A stretch of 64,000 nt of DNA from contig PYST01000004.1 of NCBI GenBank assembly GCA_003049485.1, positions 248,001 to 312,000 on the forward strand, written 5' to 3'. This DNA comes from Ophioceras dolichostomum. Its lineage: Eukaryota; Ascomycota; Sordariomycetes; Magnaporthales; Ophioceraceae. Of this stretch, positions 10,248 to 22,258 are shown piece after piece. The position numbers and the translations under genes were made by a program. Under the pieces are notes generated by a model, which worked only from the letters and a program-made list of their open reading frames with translations, ran no database searches and was not told the DNA's origin. The stretch's first letter is position 1; the number at the start of each line of letters is the position of its first letter.

Positions 10248-12750
10248 TATTCTCCTATAAGCGGCTTGCCACAAGTTTTGTCTGGCTCAATGCTACCTCT
10301 CTCCAGTGCACAAAGTCCTCTCAGTGAGGGAGAGAGAGACTTTCAGGAGAGTCGACCTAATCGGCCTCAGTGAGGGATTTATCAGCTCGCAGTGCAGATG
10401 TTCGGATCGTGAGAATCCCCGAGGATAGATGACTTTTATAGTAGTCGAGATGCTTTGTGTCCCGATGTTGGAGACAAGTCTGTTTCTAATCGACACATGG
10501 GGTCGGAGGGCAGGATCGCATGCTTTCCCCAGGTGTCTCGGTTGACGATGCCTTCTATTTGCTCCATAGAACGAACCCCTGTGCACTTTCATGGAGGGGT
10601 AGCAGGAGAGCAGCACATGGCTAGCTGATCGATCTCAGCCGCAACCACACCCCCCGAAGCCCGCAGCCCTGCGCGGATAAGAACTTCCAAAGGATGGAAC
10701 AAATTGATCCAAACCAACTAGGCATATTTCCTTTCACCTTCATATCGCCAAGTGACATATCTTCTCTAAGATGGCGCGGGGAGCGCGACGATGCTTGTCT
10801 GCTGCCCGGGACGAAAGGGGGATGGGAGGAGGATCTTGAGACTTCTCGCGGCCTGACCGAGAGCCCCTGAATCCGACCTCGGAGTCAGTTTCCCCGGACT
10901 TTCCATCACGAATCCTGTGATATCTAGAGGAAACGGCGTACTATGCGCCCCCAAGACATAGGAAACCATTTGCGCTTTCAGAATGGCTTCGGTTGGCTTG
11001 CCGATGCTTCCGTCTCGCCTCTGCCGTGACGCGATGCGGTAAGGCCCAACTGCGATGTGCTACTGAACAAGATCAGGCCGTCGCATCTGTGTTTCTCAAG
11101 TCTCTCAACAATGTTCTGCCATACAACCCAGCGACTGAGCCCCTGAGACAAGACCAAATCATGTGATTAACCAGCATCCCGCCACTGTCAAGTCGCCGTC
11201 AAGTCGCCGTCAAGCTGCTGTCAAGCTGTTGTCAAGCTGCTGCTGTCAGTCACATTATTCCTGTAAGAAGGACAGAGGAGCTAGGGGGCGTCTCAAGACT
11301 CGCTGCCTGTGTAAGTCGCCACGAAGTGACACTCCTCCCTGCTTTGCTCAAAGGAGACAATATTGGACGCCGTTGCTTCCTGCTGGAGGTCATTTGCCTT
11401 GTTTGTGAATACGAATGTCTTCGGCACTGGACCACATGGTACACTATCTGAACGTAGGCAACATCTCCTGAATGTGATGTGGTGAGTGAGACAGAGTCCA
11501 CTTCGCTCTCTTCTCACTCTCAACAATCCCTCCCCACCCCCCATCCCTCCATAGATCTTGTCGCGTTGTGCTATCGTGCCACGAAGCGCGCTTAGCTCAC
11601 CTCAGGTTGACGGTGAACATATTTGCTTATCTTAGTCCAGACCGTTTCCCGCCGTCTCTGTCCTACCTTGGCCTCCCCAAAATGCCCTGCGTGACCTTTC
11701 TTGGTTTCTCTTCGTCACTCAGTCCAGACCATCTTCATTTCTCTTCTCAACCGGAGACAGACACACTCACACAACGGAACGGTTCAAGATGCATCTGAGA
11801 GGATCTTGATCTTCGGCCGATTGGTAGGTCGTCTTCCCCTGACGGTACCTTTGTTCGAGTTCGGAAGTGCCAATTCGCGGCCGTAGAGGTAATTTGTTCA
11901 AAGGGAAGGTACCAGTGATTATCACGATAGCGCTCCCTCGCTTTGTTGGGCCGGCCCTCAACTCAAATCCAACTAGCAATACGTCCACACGCGAGGAATG
12001 CGAGTGAAAAGGAATTGCACCGATTCGACGCAACTGGTACGACTGGTATGTGGTAACGGCGAGTGTTTTGGGAGTCACCTCCCGGCATCCCTTCTCAGCT
12101 GCAAGGTACAGTACACTGGTACACTGTTCGCAGTTACTGCCTCAATTAATTTCTTCTACCAGCCTTTCTTCAGCGCTCGCGTTCTTGAGACCAGAAGGCA
12201 TTTTAACACATTCCAGTCTGCGACCGTGTTCGACCGTGTTGAACAAACATGGACCGCGACTGTCTCAACACCACGCCGTCGCCGTCGATTGATCGTGCAA
12301 ATATATCGTCGACCAGCCTGTCTCGACTCGGCCCCTCGCCCAGCTGCACCCGATGGATATTGCATCGCTAAATGCTAAGCCTATAGCAAAAGAAAGAAAT
12401 TATCGTAAGAAAGAGATCGAGCACATAGCTTCAGACCTTCCAGGCCAGAACGCTCCTAGCGCCATTTATACGGCTAGGTGGTCGTCGTGGAGGCCAACTC
12501 TATTCGTCCTGCCTCATCCGCGCCTCTTCCCACCTTGCCCACATTCCCGTCCACACAAGGAAAAGAAAGGGCCTATTTGATGGGCCAGACGGTGCTGAAT
12601 AACGCCAACAGCGCTGCAGGAAATAAAGAAAACAACAGCACAAATCTTCCAAGTGGTCTGACGGCCAGCTGTTCTCGCCTTCTTTCTCCCATCCTTCCGC
12701 TTTTCCCCCTTTCCCCTTCTTCATACGTCACGCACTCTCTCCAACAAACC
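10248..12750. other. 2.5 kb divergent intergenic region
   Basis: Separates the divergent TOK channel and the tail-anchored protein gene. Open frames are short with no recognisable product. It contains the 11-bp minisatellite at 11188-11242 and a 10-bp duplication (CGACCGTGTT) near 12221-12240. No RNA gene was recognised. Confidence 0.5.
11188..11242. repeat. 11-bp minisatellite, five copies
   Basis: Five contiguous 11-bp units: two of TCAAGTCGCCG followed by three TCAAGCTGYTG variants. The two halves differ by the same substitutions, so the array seems to have grown in two steps. Confidence 0.9.
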
Positions 12751-13545
12751 ATGTCGCCTTTCCTACCCAAGGAAGATGACTACTCGCCAGCCGTCTCCTC
12801 GCCACTGAACCCTACCAGCTGCTACCAGATCCAGACGAAGCAGCATCACCGACACAAGAGGGGGATCCGGATCGTGGGGAAGACGGCGGCCAAGCTGAGC
12901 CCGACCGAGTGTCTGCTGCGACACAAGGGAGCGCTAGCTGCCGCCGCGGCTCGTCAGAACGGGTTGGGAGGAGGAGGAGGAGGCCTCAAAAGCAGCAGCC
13001 GCAGCAAACCGGAGAGGTATCGGAGAAATGGCCGCAGCAACGGCAGCGGTGGGGACGACGACGGCGACATTGCAATGTCGGGGATGCTGAGGAGAGGATC
13101 CGAATTCTCGGGTGGCGCGAACGCGGGCTCCATGGGCATGGATGCGGCCGCCTTGGAATTGCGAGACTATGCGACGGCGGCGGCAGCAGCAGCAGCAGGC
13201 CAACAGCAAGGCCCGACCTGTTCTCGGCCTAGAAGCAGCAGTAGCAGCAGCAGCAGCCTGTTAGGTGACGGCGGCGGCGCCGACGTCGAGGACGAGAAGC
13301 ACTCCTCCTCGTCGTCGCAGATGATGGACGACGGCGGCGGCAACAGCGGCAGCGAGTACCTCGTCGAGCTCTCGGGCGTCACGATCGAAAGCATCACGAC
13401 GGTGGTCCTGATGCCGCAGCAGCGGGCCATGTTCGCGTCGTTGACGCCCTCAAGGGTGCTCTGGATCCTCACCATCTTCTCGATACTCATTATCCTGATA
13501 TTTCTCCGCCTGCAAGCCCTGTTCGACAAGTACCTCAGGCCATGA
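12751..13545 (+). CDS. unknown tail-anchored membrane protein
   Basis: Intronless 264-residue protein, starting at ATG 12751 (MSPFLPKEDDYSPAVSSP). The open frame extends upstream to 12478 but that part is low-quality, so this ATG is preferred. Most of the protein is disordered: poly-Gly near residue 72, Arg/Lys/Ser-rich basic stretches, an Ala/Gln run, Ser runs and acidic patches. The only ordered part is the last 60 or so residues (VELSGVTIESITTVVLMPQQ, then a segment ending in one strongly hydrophobic helix, ILTIFSILIILIFLRLQALF, and a six-residue basic tail). A single C-terminal helix without a signal peptide is the pattern of tail-anchored proteins inserted post-translationally into ER, mitochondrial or peroxisomal membrane. 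I do not recognise the family. The TA reading is inference. Confidence 0.65.
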   Translation: MSPFLPKEDDYSPAVSSPLNPTSCYQIQTKQHHRHKRGIRIVGKTAAKLSPTECLLRHKGALAAAAARQNGLGGGGGGLKSSSRSKPERYRRNGRSNGSGGDDDGDIAMSGMLRRGSEFSGGANAGSMGMDAAALELRDYATAAAAAAAGQQQGPTCSRPRSSSSSSSSLLGDGGGADVEDEKHSSSSSQMMDDGGGNSGSEYLVELSGVTIESITTVVLMPQQRAMFASLTPSRVLWILTIFSILIILIFLRLQALFDKYLRP

Positions 13546-14121
13546 CACGGACGAACGACCAGGACAGCAAAGGAGGTGCGGTGCGGGTAGGGCAGCCAAC
13601 TCACTGGCTGCATTCGGTGCCTAGGTAGCGATATGCATCATGATTTGACAGAAAGGAACGGGCGAGGAGCGGTTAGCAACTACTGACAAGTCGTCAAGGT
13701 GTGGTGGGACACGGGTGTAGACTATAGGCACCAGGAAGGGTAGGATAGGGGTATCTTGAGTTGAATTTGCCAAGGAGGGTAGGGCATTTAGCCTGGGCGT
13801 TTCTGGCATATCCAGAGCGCCCGCCCACCTGCCCACCCCTCGATCTGACTGTCTGTCTGGCTTGCGCGAACCAAGAACAGGTTTTGAGAGAGAGGAGTCG
13901 TTTTCCCCCCGTTTCCTTCCGTTTTAACCCAGACCACCCACTCCACAAAACCACATACTGAACCGCCTCGCCAACTCCGCGATCGCGTCTATTTCCATGA
14001 AACAAGAAGAAATAAAAAACAAAGCCTGAGTAGGAGGAATAAGAATAATGTTCGTACACTGCTCTCCGACATTTAGTACAGCCGTCATGGTGTTGTCTTT
14101 TTTGGGGAACCGGGCCGGAAT

Positions 14122-14159
14122 AAGTTATATATAAGAACAGGACAAGTTATATATAAGAA
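14122..14159. repeat. short direct repeat with TATATA core
   Basis: AAGTTATATATAAGAA occurs at 14122-14137 and again at 14144-14159, a 22-bp spacing, in the convergent region downstream of both flanking genes. Confidence 0.8.
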
Positions 14160-14240
14160 AAGGATAGACGGATTGGCGGGAGTGGGATGAGGTCATGGCG
14201 AATCGGCGCCTCAGCCGAGCCGGTTCTTCGTTGGCCGGGA

Positions 14241-15417
14241 TCACCGCGTCTTCTTGGTGTCCGAATCCGCGTCTTGGCTAGTAGGTTTAGGAGGCCCGGA
14301 CTTCAGCGCCGGCGGGGCCTCCTCGCTCGATGACGCGGACGGCGCCGCGTCGGTGGCGCCCTCCTGGCCCTTGATGGCCGTCTCGACCTGCCAGATGGCG
14401 CGCTCGAGCTCGACTTCCAGCTGGGGGAGGTCGAGCGCCTGCGTCATTCGCCGGCCGTTCTCCTGCGAGAGCAGCATGGTCTCGCCCTGCGGGTGGTGTG
14501 TGCCCCGGGCCGCCTCTGGGTTCGGGTGCTTAATCTCGGGGGCGTCGGGGTCTGATGATGATGATGATGATGACGATGATGTTTGTGGAGCCGAGGACGA
14601 GTCGGCATCGGACGTGGTCGGTTCTGGGGACGAGGGGAGGGGGTGCTCCTGGTCGATGTAGACCTGGTCCAGCACCGGAGACGGCGTCATGGTCAGGAGC
14701 TTGTTCTGGAGCAGGAACTGGATGTGCCGCCCGCCGGCCAGGGCTCTCCAGTGCGACCAGGCGCGGTAGACGAGGTAGAAGAAGGGGATGTTGGGTATTC
14801 TGTACGCAGCACGGGCCCAGGAGATTAGCATCTGCAGCATCGGCAGCATCGGCAGCGGAATCGGCGGCATCAAGAGGGGGGAAAGAAGTAACGAACAGAG
14901 GGATCAATGCGACCGGCGCCGTGATGGGCATCCCCACGAAGCACCAGATCAGCCTCCTCCTGTGCAGTGACTCCCTCTTAGTACTGAGACTGTTGAGGAT
15001 GGCCGGGACATGGTCCCTCCCGATCAGCGCGCCGGGGTAGACGACTTCGATCTTGGTCTTGCCGCCGACCTCGTCGTTCCTCCTCGCGGTTGAGAGCGGC
15101 GGGACGGACTTGAGTCCCCACTCTTCATAGGGGATTCGCCTACAAAGAAGAAGAGCAAATTGTGTCAGATCCTCAGCCTTAGTTGGCATACACGGCTGGG
15201 AACACCGGAGGAGCACTGATACCTACCGGAACGCGTAGTTCCCGTACTCGACCACCTTCTTCTGCCACCCTCCCTCCTTCTTCTCCCAGCCGGCCCACAT
15301 GCGGGCCGCCCGCGCCTGAATCTTGTCCATCCATGTCTGCTTGGCTTCCACGGTCTCGGCACGCTGGCAGTAGAGCAGAGTGCGCCGCGTCGAGACGGGG
15401 AGGAGGTAGAGCCGCAT
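14241..15417 (-). CDS. mitochondrial K+/H+ exchange-related protein (Mit_KHE1, YDL183C/Mrx19-like)
   Basis: Exons 15417-15227, 15139-14897, 14799-14241 (330 residues). Intron 2 uses donor GTTCGT and acceptor TACAG and restores ...ALIPLIPNIPFFYLVYRAW, the family's hydrophobic signature. The amino terminus MRLYLLPVSTRRTLLYCQR and a Trp/Lys-rich helix (WMDKIQARAARMWAGWEKKE) are typical of the family, which is linked to mitochondrial K+/H+ exchange in yeast. The central part has hydrophobic stretches for membrane insertion; the carboxy end is Ser/acidic and disordered, with a serine run encoded by a (GAT)n-like tract near 14553-14581. It converges on the tail-anchored gene. Family call is by recognised sequence pattern; exchange activity itself is not demonstrable here. 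Confidence 0.85.
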
Positions 15418-17093
15418 TGCGCCGAACAGCCTGCTGCCTGTTGCCCGCTGGCCACTTTTACGAGCACGGACACGGTGGGGAGTGCTGGTTCGGGGTTACG
15501 GCGCGGCGCGGCGCTACAATCGCCGTAGGGTGAGAAGACGAGGAGGCTCGGCTCTTTGAAGTGGAGGGTCTTCGTCGGTAGGGACCCAACGCCGTGGTCG
15601 TGGTTCCGGTCGCATGCAGGTGTCCGAGTGCACTAGCGCATTCGCTCAGGGTCTGTGGTCGGTCAGAGAGAGGCTCGGGAGGTCGCCTGGAACGGCCTTA
15701 CACGGATTTTGTGAGGTCTAAATCGTGCAGCCTATAGAGGTGTAGCTAGGTCCTGCGACCAGACGGCGACGACCAACATCGAACCCTCATCCTTCCAGTT
15801 CCCGCGTACGAGTAGGTTGAGGTTAGAGCACTCAAATTCTCAACGGGGGTAATCAATGCGACTGGCGACAGGGGCCAAACAGCTGTGGGCCAAGCAGTAT
15901 TTTTTCTGGGGGTTTCAAGCCACAACAAGGGAATGCCTCTGACATCATTCAGGCCCGCCTGAGTGGCTGCCAGTTGGCTGGGACCAGGTCGGCTTCATGC
16001 AGACCACCATGTCCATGAATTTCCTGGCGACTTCCTTGCGACTGGACGCGTTTGTTCTCTCACTTCTCCCCAGTAGCCAACTTGATGCTCGCCGTTGATC
16101 CCACTTGTCTTAGCGCTTTCATGATGAAGCTCAGAGAGGCGATCCGCCAGCCGGCGAATTCAGTACCTAGCTAACGCAATATCTAACGTAGTGTAATAAC
16201 TCCAGCCACACTGCTTCGATGAGCTTTGAGAGTGCAACGGCTCTTTTCCATTGCGCTTGGCTGAGCTGAGATAGGACAGGTACTGTTACGGGTGTCCATC
16301 CTTTCATCCATTTGCAGACCAGCAGGTGGCCATCATGAATTGATGACGATGAGAGATAACAGCAACGCACTGGATGCGCACATGGACTTTCTTTTCGCCA
16401 CAAACACTCGAAGACTGATGAATGGAGAGGCTGGTGGAGACTTCCTTGCCGTTTGCTAGTTTGCGCCGCTTCTGGAGAGAGTGACGACATGGGCCATACT
16501 AGGGCACAAACGAACGCCCTGTTTGGCATGTTCACTGGTTCAGATGGTTCGACCTGGCGCTTGTCTGGATCTCGTTACTGTGCAATAAGCTTTGGCACAG
16601 GTGGGCCAGACCACGTGCGAATATCCTTTCCTGGGGTCCTCGCAGGGAAAATGCAGGCTTCCGGATGTGTGGAGGTCTAGGCGATTTGACAGGACTTTCA
16701 GCGCTACTTCACGCCAAGACAAGGGCTATTGATCAGGTCAGATTGGAAGGGTCAACGGCAGGGTCAGCCAGCGGGCTATTCCTGATCCATGATCCCTCCT
16801 CGCTCATCGTCCAACTCTTCTTTGTTGACCACTTCTCAACAATCCATTCCTTATTGCTTTTCGTGTGCAGCCGTTCTTTTCTTTTTTGCTTTTCTTTTTT
16901 TCTTATTTGTTCTATTCTGCCACTTTACTGAAATATTCGCTTCTCCTTAATGCCGGCCTTCATTATGGAAGCTTTAGACGCACCTTGTGCCGACATTTGA
17001 CCAACGAACATTCCCGATTCTGAATTCTACTTCCCATCCCAACTGCGGGCGGCTTCGGCCGCACCCCTTCTCGCTGACCCCGACGCCGCAAAG
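15418..17093. other. 1.7 kb divergent intergenic region
   Basis: Lies between the Mit_KHE1-like and SRF1-like starts. A pyrimidine-rich tract near 16860-16925 precedes the SRF1-like gene. No coding sequence or RNA gene was recognised. Confidence 0.5.
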
Positions 17094-18468
17094 ATGGCAG
17101 AGGTTAGGGCGACCAGGACACTACCCCGTGAGTCTCAGTCAGCGAGCCAATGGCCCCCATCTAGATGCTCCCGAATAGGTAGTCGACAAGATGCAGTTGT
17201 ATCGCTTTTGTGTCTCCTAGATGGCGCACATGAACGATCAGCTGCTATGGAGTAAAACACTGGTTTCGCTAACCTTCCGTCGGCTTATTTTCTGCTTTTA
17301 TTTTCTCCCACCTACAGCATGGATTGATTCGTACAACCCTCGATTAGGCTCGTCGCCGCCAGAGGATCCTCAGCGGCCGGCGAGCACGGTGCAGCCGCAA
17401 CACAACAGCCATCCTGGCGATCCCCAGAGAAGACCGGCTCGCCCCAGCCAAAGCAGTGGCAGCAATACCAACAGTCGCATCAGTCGCACTAGTGGCAGCG
17501 TCCGCACCTGGAGGCAGCAGCAGCCCCTGCGCCAGTCGTCCCCCGATGGATACGCCGACTCGTCCCAGGAGAAGCTCCCTCTGAAAAAGCGCCGCCCTCG
17601 AAACCTCCAACAATTCTTCTCCGGCAAGGGCCCCAGCCAGTGGGACCACCTGCGATCCGCGGACCCGGTCATCGTGCCCACCCTCCAGAGCGCCCCCGAG
17701 TCGCAGCAGTCCTGGCGCGACTTCGTCGTGTCGTCCCGCTACGGCCACAGCAACCCGAACGAGCACTCCGAGATCGTGGACGACGATGTCCTCGACAAGC
17801 TGCAGCCCGGCCTGAACAACCCGGTCGAGCTCCCCGGCTCGGCCGGCGTCGACTGCGGCCGTGCTAGCAAGCCCGGCACGCTCAGTCGGCTCCGCCGGAA
17901 GCGCCCTCCCCCATTCTTTGAGAGGCTGCTCCTCGCGCCCGTCCGACATCCTCTCGGACCGCTGTTCTGTCGGCTGACTGTCCTGTCGACATCCATCATC
18001 GCGCTGGCGCTGGCGGCAACCATCGTGCAGCGGTCTCTCCCCTCGGACCGCGACTCCGCTGTTAAGGAGAGGGGACAGGCCATCTTCGCCGTCGCGGTCG
18101 ACACGGTGGCGATCCCGTACATCGGCTACATCATGTGGGACGAAAACTTCGGCCCGCCGCTGGTGGGCACGCTCAGGACCAAGCAGCGCGTCAAGCTCAT
18201 CCTTATGGACTTGTTCTTCATCATGTTCAAGGCGGCGTCGACAGGTCTCGCCTTCGAAACCCTCATATACTCGGATCTTAGAGAAACACGCCCGATACTT
18301 GAGACACTTGCTGCGTTTGAGCTCGTAGGCCTTGTGACTTGGGCCATGACGCTGATCGCGAACGTGTTCAGGGTCGTGGAGCGGCTGGGCGGCCGCGGCG
18401 ACAACAGCAGCCTGGAGGAAGAGAAGCGGACCGGCAGTGGTGGAAATCGGTGGCCGACAGGAGTATGA
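17094..18468 (+). CDS. SRF1-like membrane protein (putative phospholipase D regulator)
   Basis: Exon 1 is only 34 nt (17094-17127, MAEVRATRTLP), intron 17128-17317, exon 2 17318-18468; 394 residues. The splice yields ...LPPWIDSYNPRLG. The first half is disordered and Ser/Gln/Arg-rich, with a basic KKRRPRN patch. The second half, from about residue 225, has about four hydrophobic helices: RLTVLSTSIIALALAATIV, a segment containing AVDTVAIPYIGYIMW, LILMDLFFIMF and a last one containing AFELVGLVTWAM. The FERLLLAPVRHPLGPLF lead-in and YIGYIMWDE motif match what I know of fungal SRF1 proteins, which in yeast regulate phospholipase D Spo14. The family name is moderately secure; the regulatory role is inferred. 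Confidence 0.75.
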
Positions 18469-19210
18469 AGACGACGGGCACTATGGCCCTCATTTGGGTT
18501 GCAATTTGCGCCAGTACGCACAGGAAGGGTTCGAAGACAGGCCAGGGGAGGAACTCAACCAGCATGCCGTTGCCGGAGATGCATCTTCGTTCATACAACA
18601 CACACACGCGAAGAGTTTCGGGCCCTTAGCCCAAGGATACCCCCTTTTTTTCTACTCAAAGATCCGCATGCAGAGCCGGAAGGCTGTGGGGAATGGGAAA
18701 GAGGAGTCTGTTATCGTACGAATTTTCGTGGGAAGACAAAGAATAGCGGTCCGAGATATCAGAGAGAGACGGACAACTAGAAAGAGAAAGGAACCACAGA
18801 GACACAAGACAAGAGCGAGATGTATAAGGAAAGGGGTTTTGGGCGCATTATTGGGACAACAGGGGGATTTGCTACTAGAAAGCCTCCCCGGCAGGTGCAC
18901 AGGGAGTCGCGGCGTTTTCAGGCAGTGCCCTTCTGCCACTCTTCTAGGCGTTCGACGGCACACGTCACACAGAGACGTTGCTTGAACGCTAGGTGTATAG
19001 CTGTTTCTCTTCATTGTACCATCATAGTATCCCTCTGTCGGGAGACTGTCAATATACCATATCGTTATCATATCCTACGGGGAGCCAGGCGTGTATTAAC
19101 AGCGATAGCAACAACAACTGCAGCAACTGCAATCACACCAAAAGCAACGGCAACCTGAGATACGGCGAATTGCGCGGTAGATTGGTAGAGATAGACAGGT
19201 TTAGTTTCAC
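18469..19210. other. convergent intergenic region
   Basis: Separates the SRF1-like gene and the MDR dehydrogenase gene, which are convergent. No gene or RNA recognised; presumably two 3' UTRs. Confidence 0.5.
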
Positions 19211-20504
19211 TCACAACTTGGACGGAGAGCCAACAGCGGCGGCCTCATCATCCCCCGCAATCTCAATCACTAACTTGCCGAACTGCCTGCCCCCCTTGAT
19301 GTCCTCGAACAGCCCCTCGATCCCCTCCAGGTTGTCGAGCCCCCTCACGACGCGGCTCACGACGGGCCTGATGCCCTTCTCGCGCACGAACGCCACCATC
19401 TCGCGGAACTCCTCCCTGGAGCCCATCGTGCTGCCCTTGAGCTCGACGTTCTTCAGCACCGCCTGCATGAGCCAGTCCATCTTCGGCGAGACCGTCATGC
19501 CGTAGCAAGCGATGACCCCGCCCGGCCGCAGCAGCCGCACGCTGCGCCTGACGACGTCCCCGCCCGCGCCGTCGATCACGCAGTCAAGGAAGGGGCGCGA
19601 GGGGGGGAGCTGCGCGGCGAGCTGGGCATCCCAGTCCGGCTCGCGGTAGAGAACCCCGCCTGCAGCGCCGAGGGACGAGATCGCGCGAGCTAGTTTAGCG
19701 GCGTCGCCGCTTGTGACGTAGACGCGGTGGCCCATGGCGGCGGCAAATTGGAGGGCCTGGAGGGCGACGCCGCCGCCGATGCCGGTGATGAGGATGTTTT
19801 TCCTCGTGTCGTCTCCTTCCGCCGTCACGGGTGATTCGATGAGTGGTCGCACGCCCGCCTTCGTCACGAGAGCCCGCCACGCCGTCAGGCCCGCGAGCGG
19901 CAGGGCGGCGGCCTCTGCGGGGCTGAGGTGGGGCGGGGCGGGCTCGACCTCGTCCTCGCCGAGGACGGCGTACTCGACGGCGGTGCCCGTGTCCTCGTAC
20001 ATGAGGTTGCTACCGGCCACGGCGAAGCGGGGCAGGTCCTCGGGGCCCAGCGGGTCGGAGGCCCAGCCGCGCATGGGCGTCAGCACGACGGGCTGGCCGA
20101 CGGCCAGCGAGGAGGCGCGCGCGGACGCGGACGCGCCGGCACCGGGCCCCGGCCCCGGTCCCCCCGCGGAGACGACGACGCCGTAGCCGTCTGCGAGCAT
20201 GGGCGCGTCGAAGGAGATGGAGGGGTAGAGGTGCTGGCGGATGAAGAGGTCGCGGTGGTTGAGGGCTGCGGCCTTCATGCGGATGAGGAGCTGGCCTGGG
20301 CCGGGGGTTGGCATGGGCACCTCCTTGAGTTCGAGGCTTTTTGTTTATTTGTTTACTGTTAGGTACATGGTGGGTGTGGGTGAAGGAGGTGTGGGATAGA
20401 TAGGGGATGGTGATATCGCTGGTCGGAAGGGGATGCACGTACGGGTAATACACCTTTCCAGGCTTCGCGCCCTCAATCTGTTTAACTCTGAGCTGAAGAG
20501 GCAT
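19211..20504 (-). CDS. zinc-type alcohol dehydrogenase-like MDR oxidoreductase
   Basis: Exon 1 20504-20443 (MPLQLRVKQIEGAKPGKVYY), donor GTACGT, intron 20442-20337, exon 2 20336-19211; 395 residues. The splice creates KVYYPLELKEVPMPTPGPG, the usual N-terminus of this subfamily. The GroES-like domain includes ALNHRDLFIRQHLYP; the Rossmann domain carries the nucleotide-binding ITGIGGGVALQALQFA stretch. I do not see the cysteine cluster of the structural zinc site, as in the quinone-reductase-like MDRs. A Gly/Pro/Ala-Ser low-complexity insert (about residues 75-90) interrupts the first domain. Likely a cytosolic NAD(P)H-dependent oxidoreductase; substrate unknown. It lies tail-first beside the persulfide dioxygenase gene but nothing ties it to sulfur metabolism. 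Confidence 0.85.
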
Positions 20505-21180
20505 CTTGAAGTGAGGAAGTAGGTATTGGTGTTGCAAGCTGGTCTCACTCTCGCTTCATCCAATATGGTCGTCCTATCTTGTTCTGTCAGTTTTGCCAAC
20601 GGTGCTGGGCGTATTACAGCTCGTGTAAGTCAAGTCCGGAGAGAGGCCTCGAGTAGGGTTTCGCTTCCTCTTATAAGAACTTGAAGCCCTGCGCATCGGT
20701 TTATTAGACCGACGGACCGCTCGATAAGTGCAGCTGACTACCAGGTTAGAATTAGACTAGTCGCGAGTTCAAAGAGGAAAATTACAGAATCCAACCATTG
20801 ATATCAAGTGAAGCTACAAGACCGGCGCATATGTTGAGATGTTGATTAGAAATGTGGTAGTGGTACCCCGTCCACTTCCTGCCGTGTTGAGGTGCTGTAT
20901 TCCCGTCCATACGGAGCGGAAAATCAGGGTTTCTGACGGCGTGTACCCGCAGCATCCCCGTGCAGACCTCGGCTCTCCCCCCCTCCGTCGGCACCATAAA
21001 TTCTTCCTTTGCTCCTTTTCTCACCACCGCTTCAGGCCTTTCGCCCTTTCAATACCACAGATACTAACTATCATACAAGTCTCCCCCCGGACCGAAAACG
21101 AGCTTTCAAAGCAACTAGCAGCGTCGAGACATTTTAGCCACACCTAGGTAGGTACCAGGTGCCTGGTACACACACGTCCC
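20505..21180. other. intergenic region, MDR dehydrogenase / ETHE1-like gene
   Basis: Upstream of the MDR gene and downstream of the ETHE1-like gene (same strand). It holds an AGGT/ACCT palindrome at 21142-21156 and otherwise nothing recognisable. Confidence 0.5.
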
Positions 21181-22258
21181 TCACCACTCCACCCCCTTCG
21201 GCAGCTTAACCGGCACATGCAGCAGGCCCCCCACCGGCAACTTGCCCGCGCGGATGTTGAACTGAAGCGACTGGTGCAGCAGCCTGGGCTCGCCGAGCCC
21301 GGCGTCCCTGCCCTTGCGCCACTCGACGAACTCCTCCTCCGGCACGCCCTCCTTGAGGTGCTTGTTCTCGCGCTTCTGGAGCGCCACCGTCGTGTACGCC
21401 AGCGGCTCGGCCCTACCCTGGTCGCCGCCGGGGGGGTAGTCGTGGCCGGTCCAGATGCGCACGTCGTCGGCCAGGGCCAGGAGGCGGCGCACCGACGCGA
21501 AGAGCGCGGACGCGTCGCCGCCGGGGAAGTCGCACCGGGCGGAGCCGACGTCGTGGTTGAAGAGGGAGTCGCCGCAGAAGACGTTGGCTGACGTTGGTGG
21601 GATGTTAGCGTCACTTGCGAATCTCACTCGCAAATGGTATGTAAGGTAGGTTAGGTAGGTAGGTAGTCAGGCAGGGTCGTTGGGCAAAGTAAGGAGGGTA
21701 GATGGGCAGGTTGGCAGGTAGGTAGGGAAGTAGGTAGGGAACGAACTCACGTCCGATCATGTAGCCAATGTGATCCGGCGTGTGGCCAGGCAGGTGTATA
21801 GCCTTGGCCGTCAAGCCCCCCACCGCGAACTCCTCGTCGTCATCGAACAGCTTGTCGAAGACGTCGGGCCCGCACTCGGCCTCAGGGACGCCGTACTTGG
21901 GCGCGAAGGTCCGCTGGACGCGGTCGATGCGCTTGCCGATGCCCGTCTTCGGCTTCTCGCCTCCGCCCTGCTCCCTCTGGAGCCGGGACTGGAGGTACGC
22001 CGACGCGGTCAGGTGGTCGGCGTGCGCGTGCGTCTCGAGGATGTACTCGACGCGGTAGCCCTCCTCGCGCGCCAGCGCCACCAGCGCGTCCGCGCTCTCG
22101 GTGCTGATCTGGCTCTTGACCGGGTCGAAGTCCAGCACCGAGTCGATGATCACGGCCGCGCGGGAGCCCGGGTCGGCGACGATGTACTGCCACGTCGCGG
22201 TCTTGGGCTCGAAGATCGAGTGGATGATGGGCTCTGCCGGTGATGTTGTGGTGGCCAT
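21181..22258 (-). CDS. ETHE1-like persulfide dioxygenase (metallo-beta-lactamase fold)
   Basis: Exons 22258-21751 and 21587-21181, intron 163 nt; 304 residues. The MBL motif THAHADH gives His77, His79, Asp81 and His82; further expected ligands are His159 (LPGHTPDH) and Asp176 (FCGDS), with a late His218 (WTGHDY). The stretch GSARCDFPGG (Arg187, Cys188) corresponds to the substrate-binding region of persulfide dioxygenases and argues for that group over glyoxalase II or true lactamases. Such enzymes oxidise glutathione persulfide to sulfite in sulfide detoxification. There is no clear mitochondrial presequence, so it may be cytosolic. It is divergent from the YeeE/YedE permease gene across about 2.4 kb. 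The intron contains a degenerate (GTAG)n tract. Enzyme family is secure; exact substrate is inferred. Confidence 0.88.
21646..21740. repeat. degenerate (GTAG)n tract in ETHE1-like intron
   Basis: Repeated GGTAGGTAG and related tetramers cover much of the intron 21750-21588 of the ETHE1-like gene. Confidence 0.8.
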
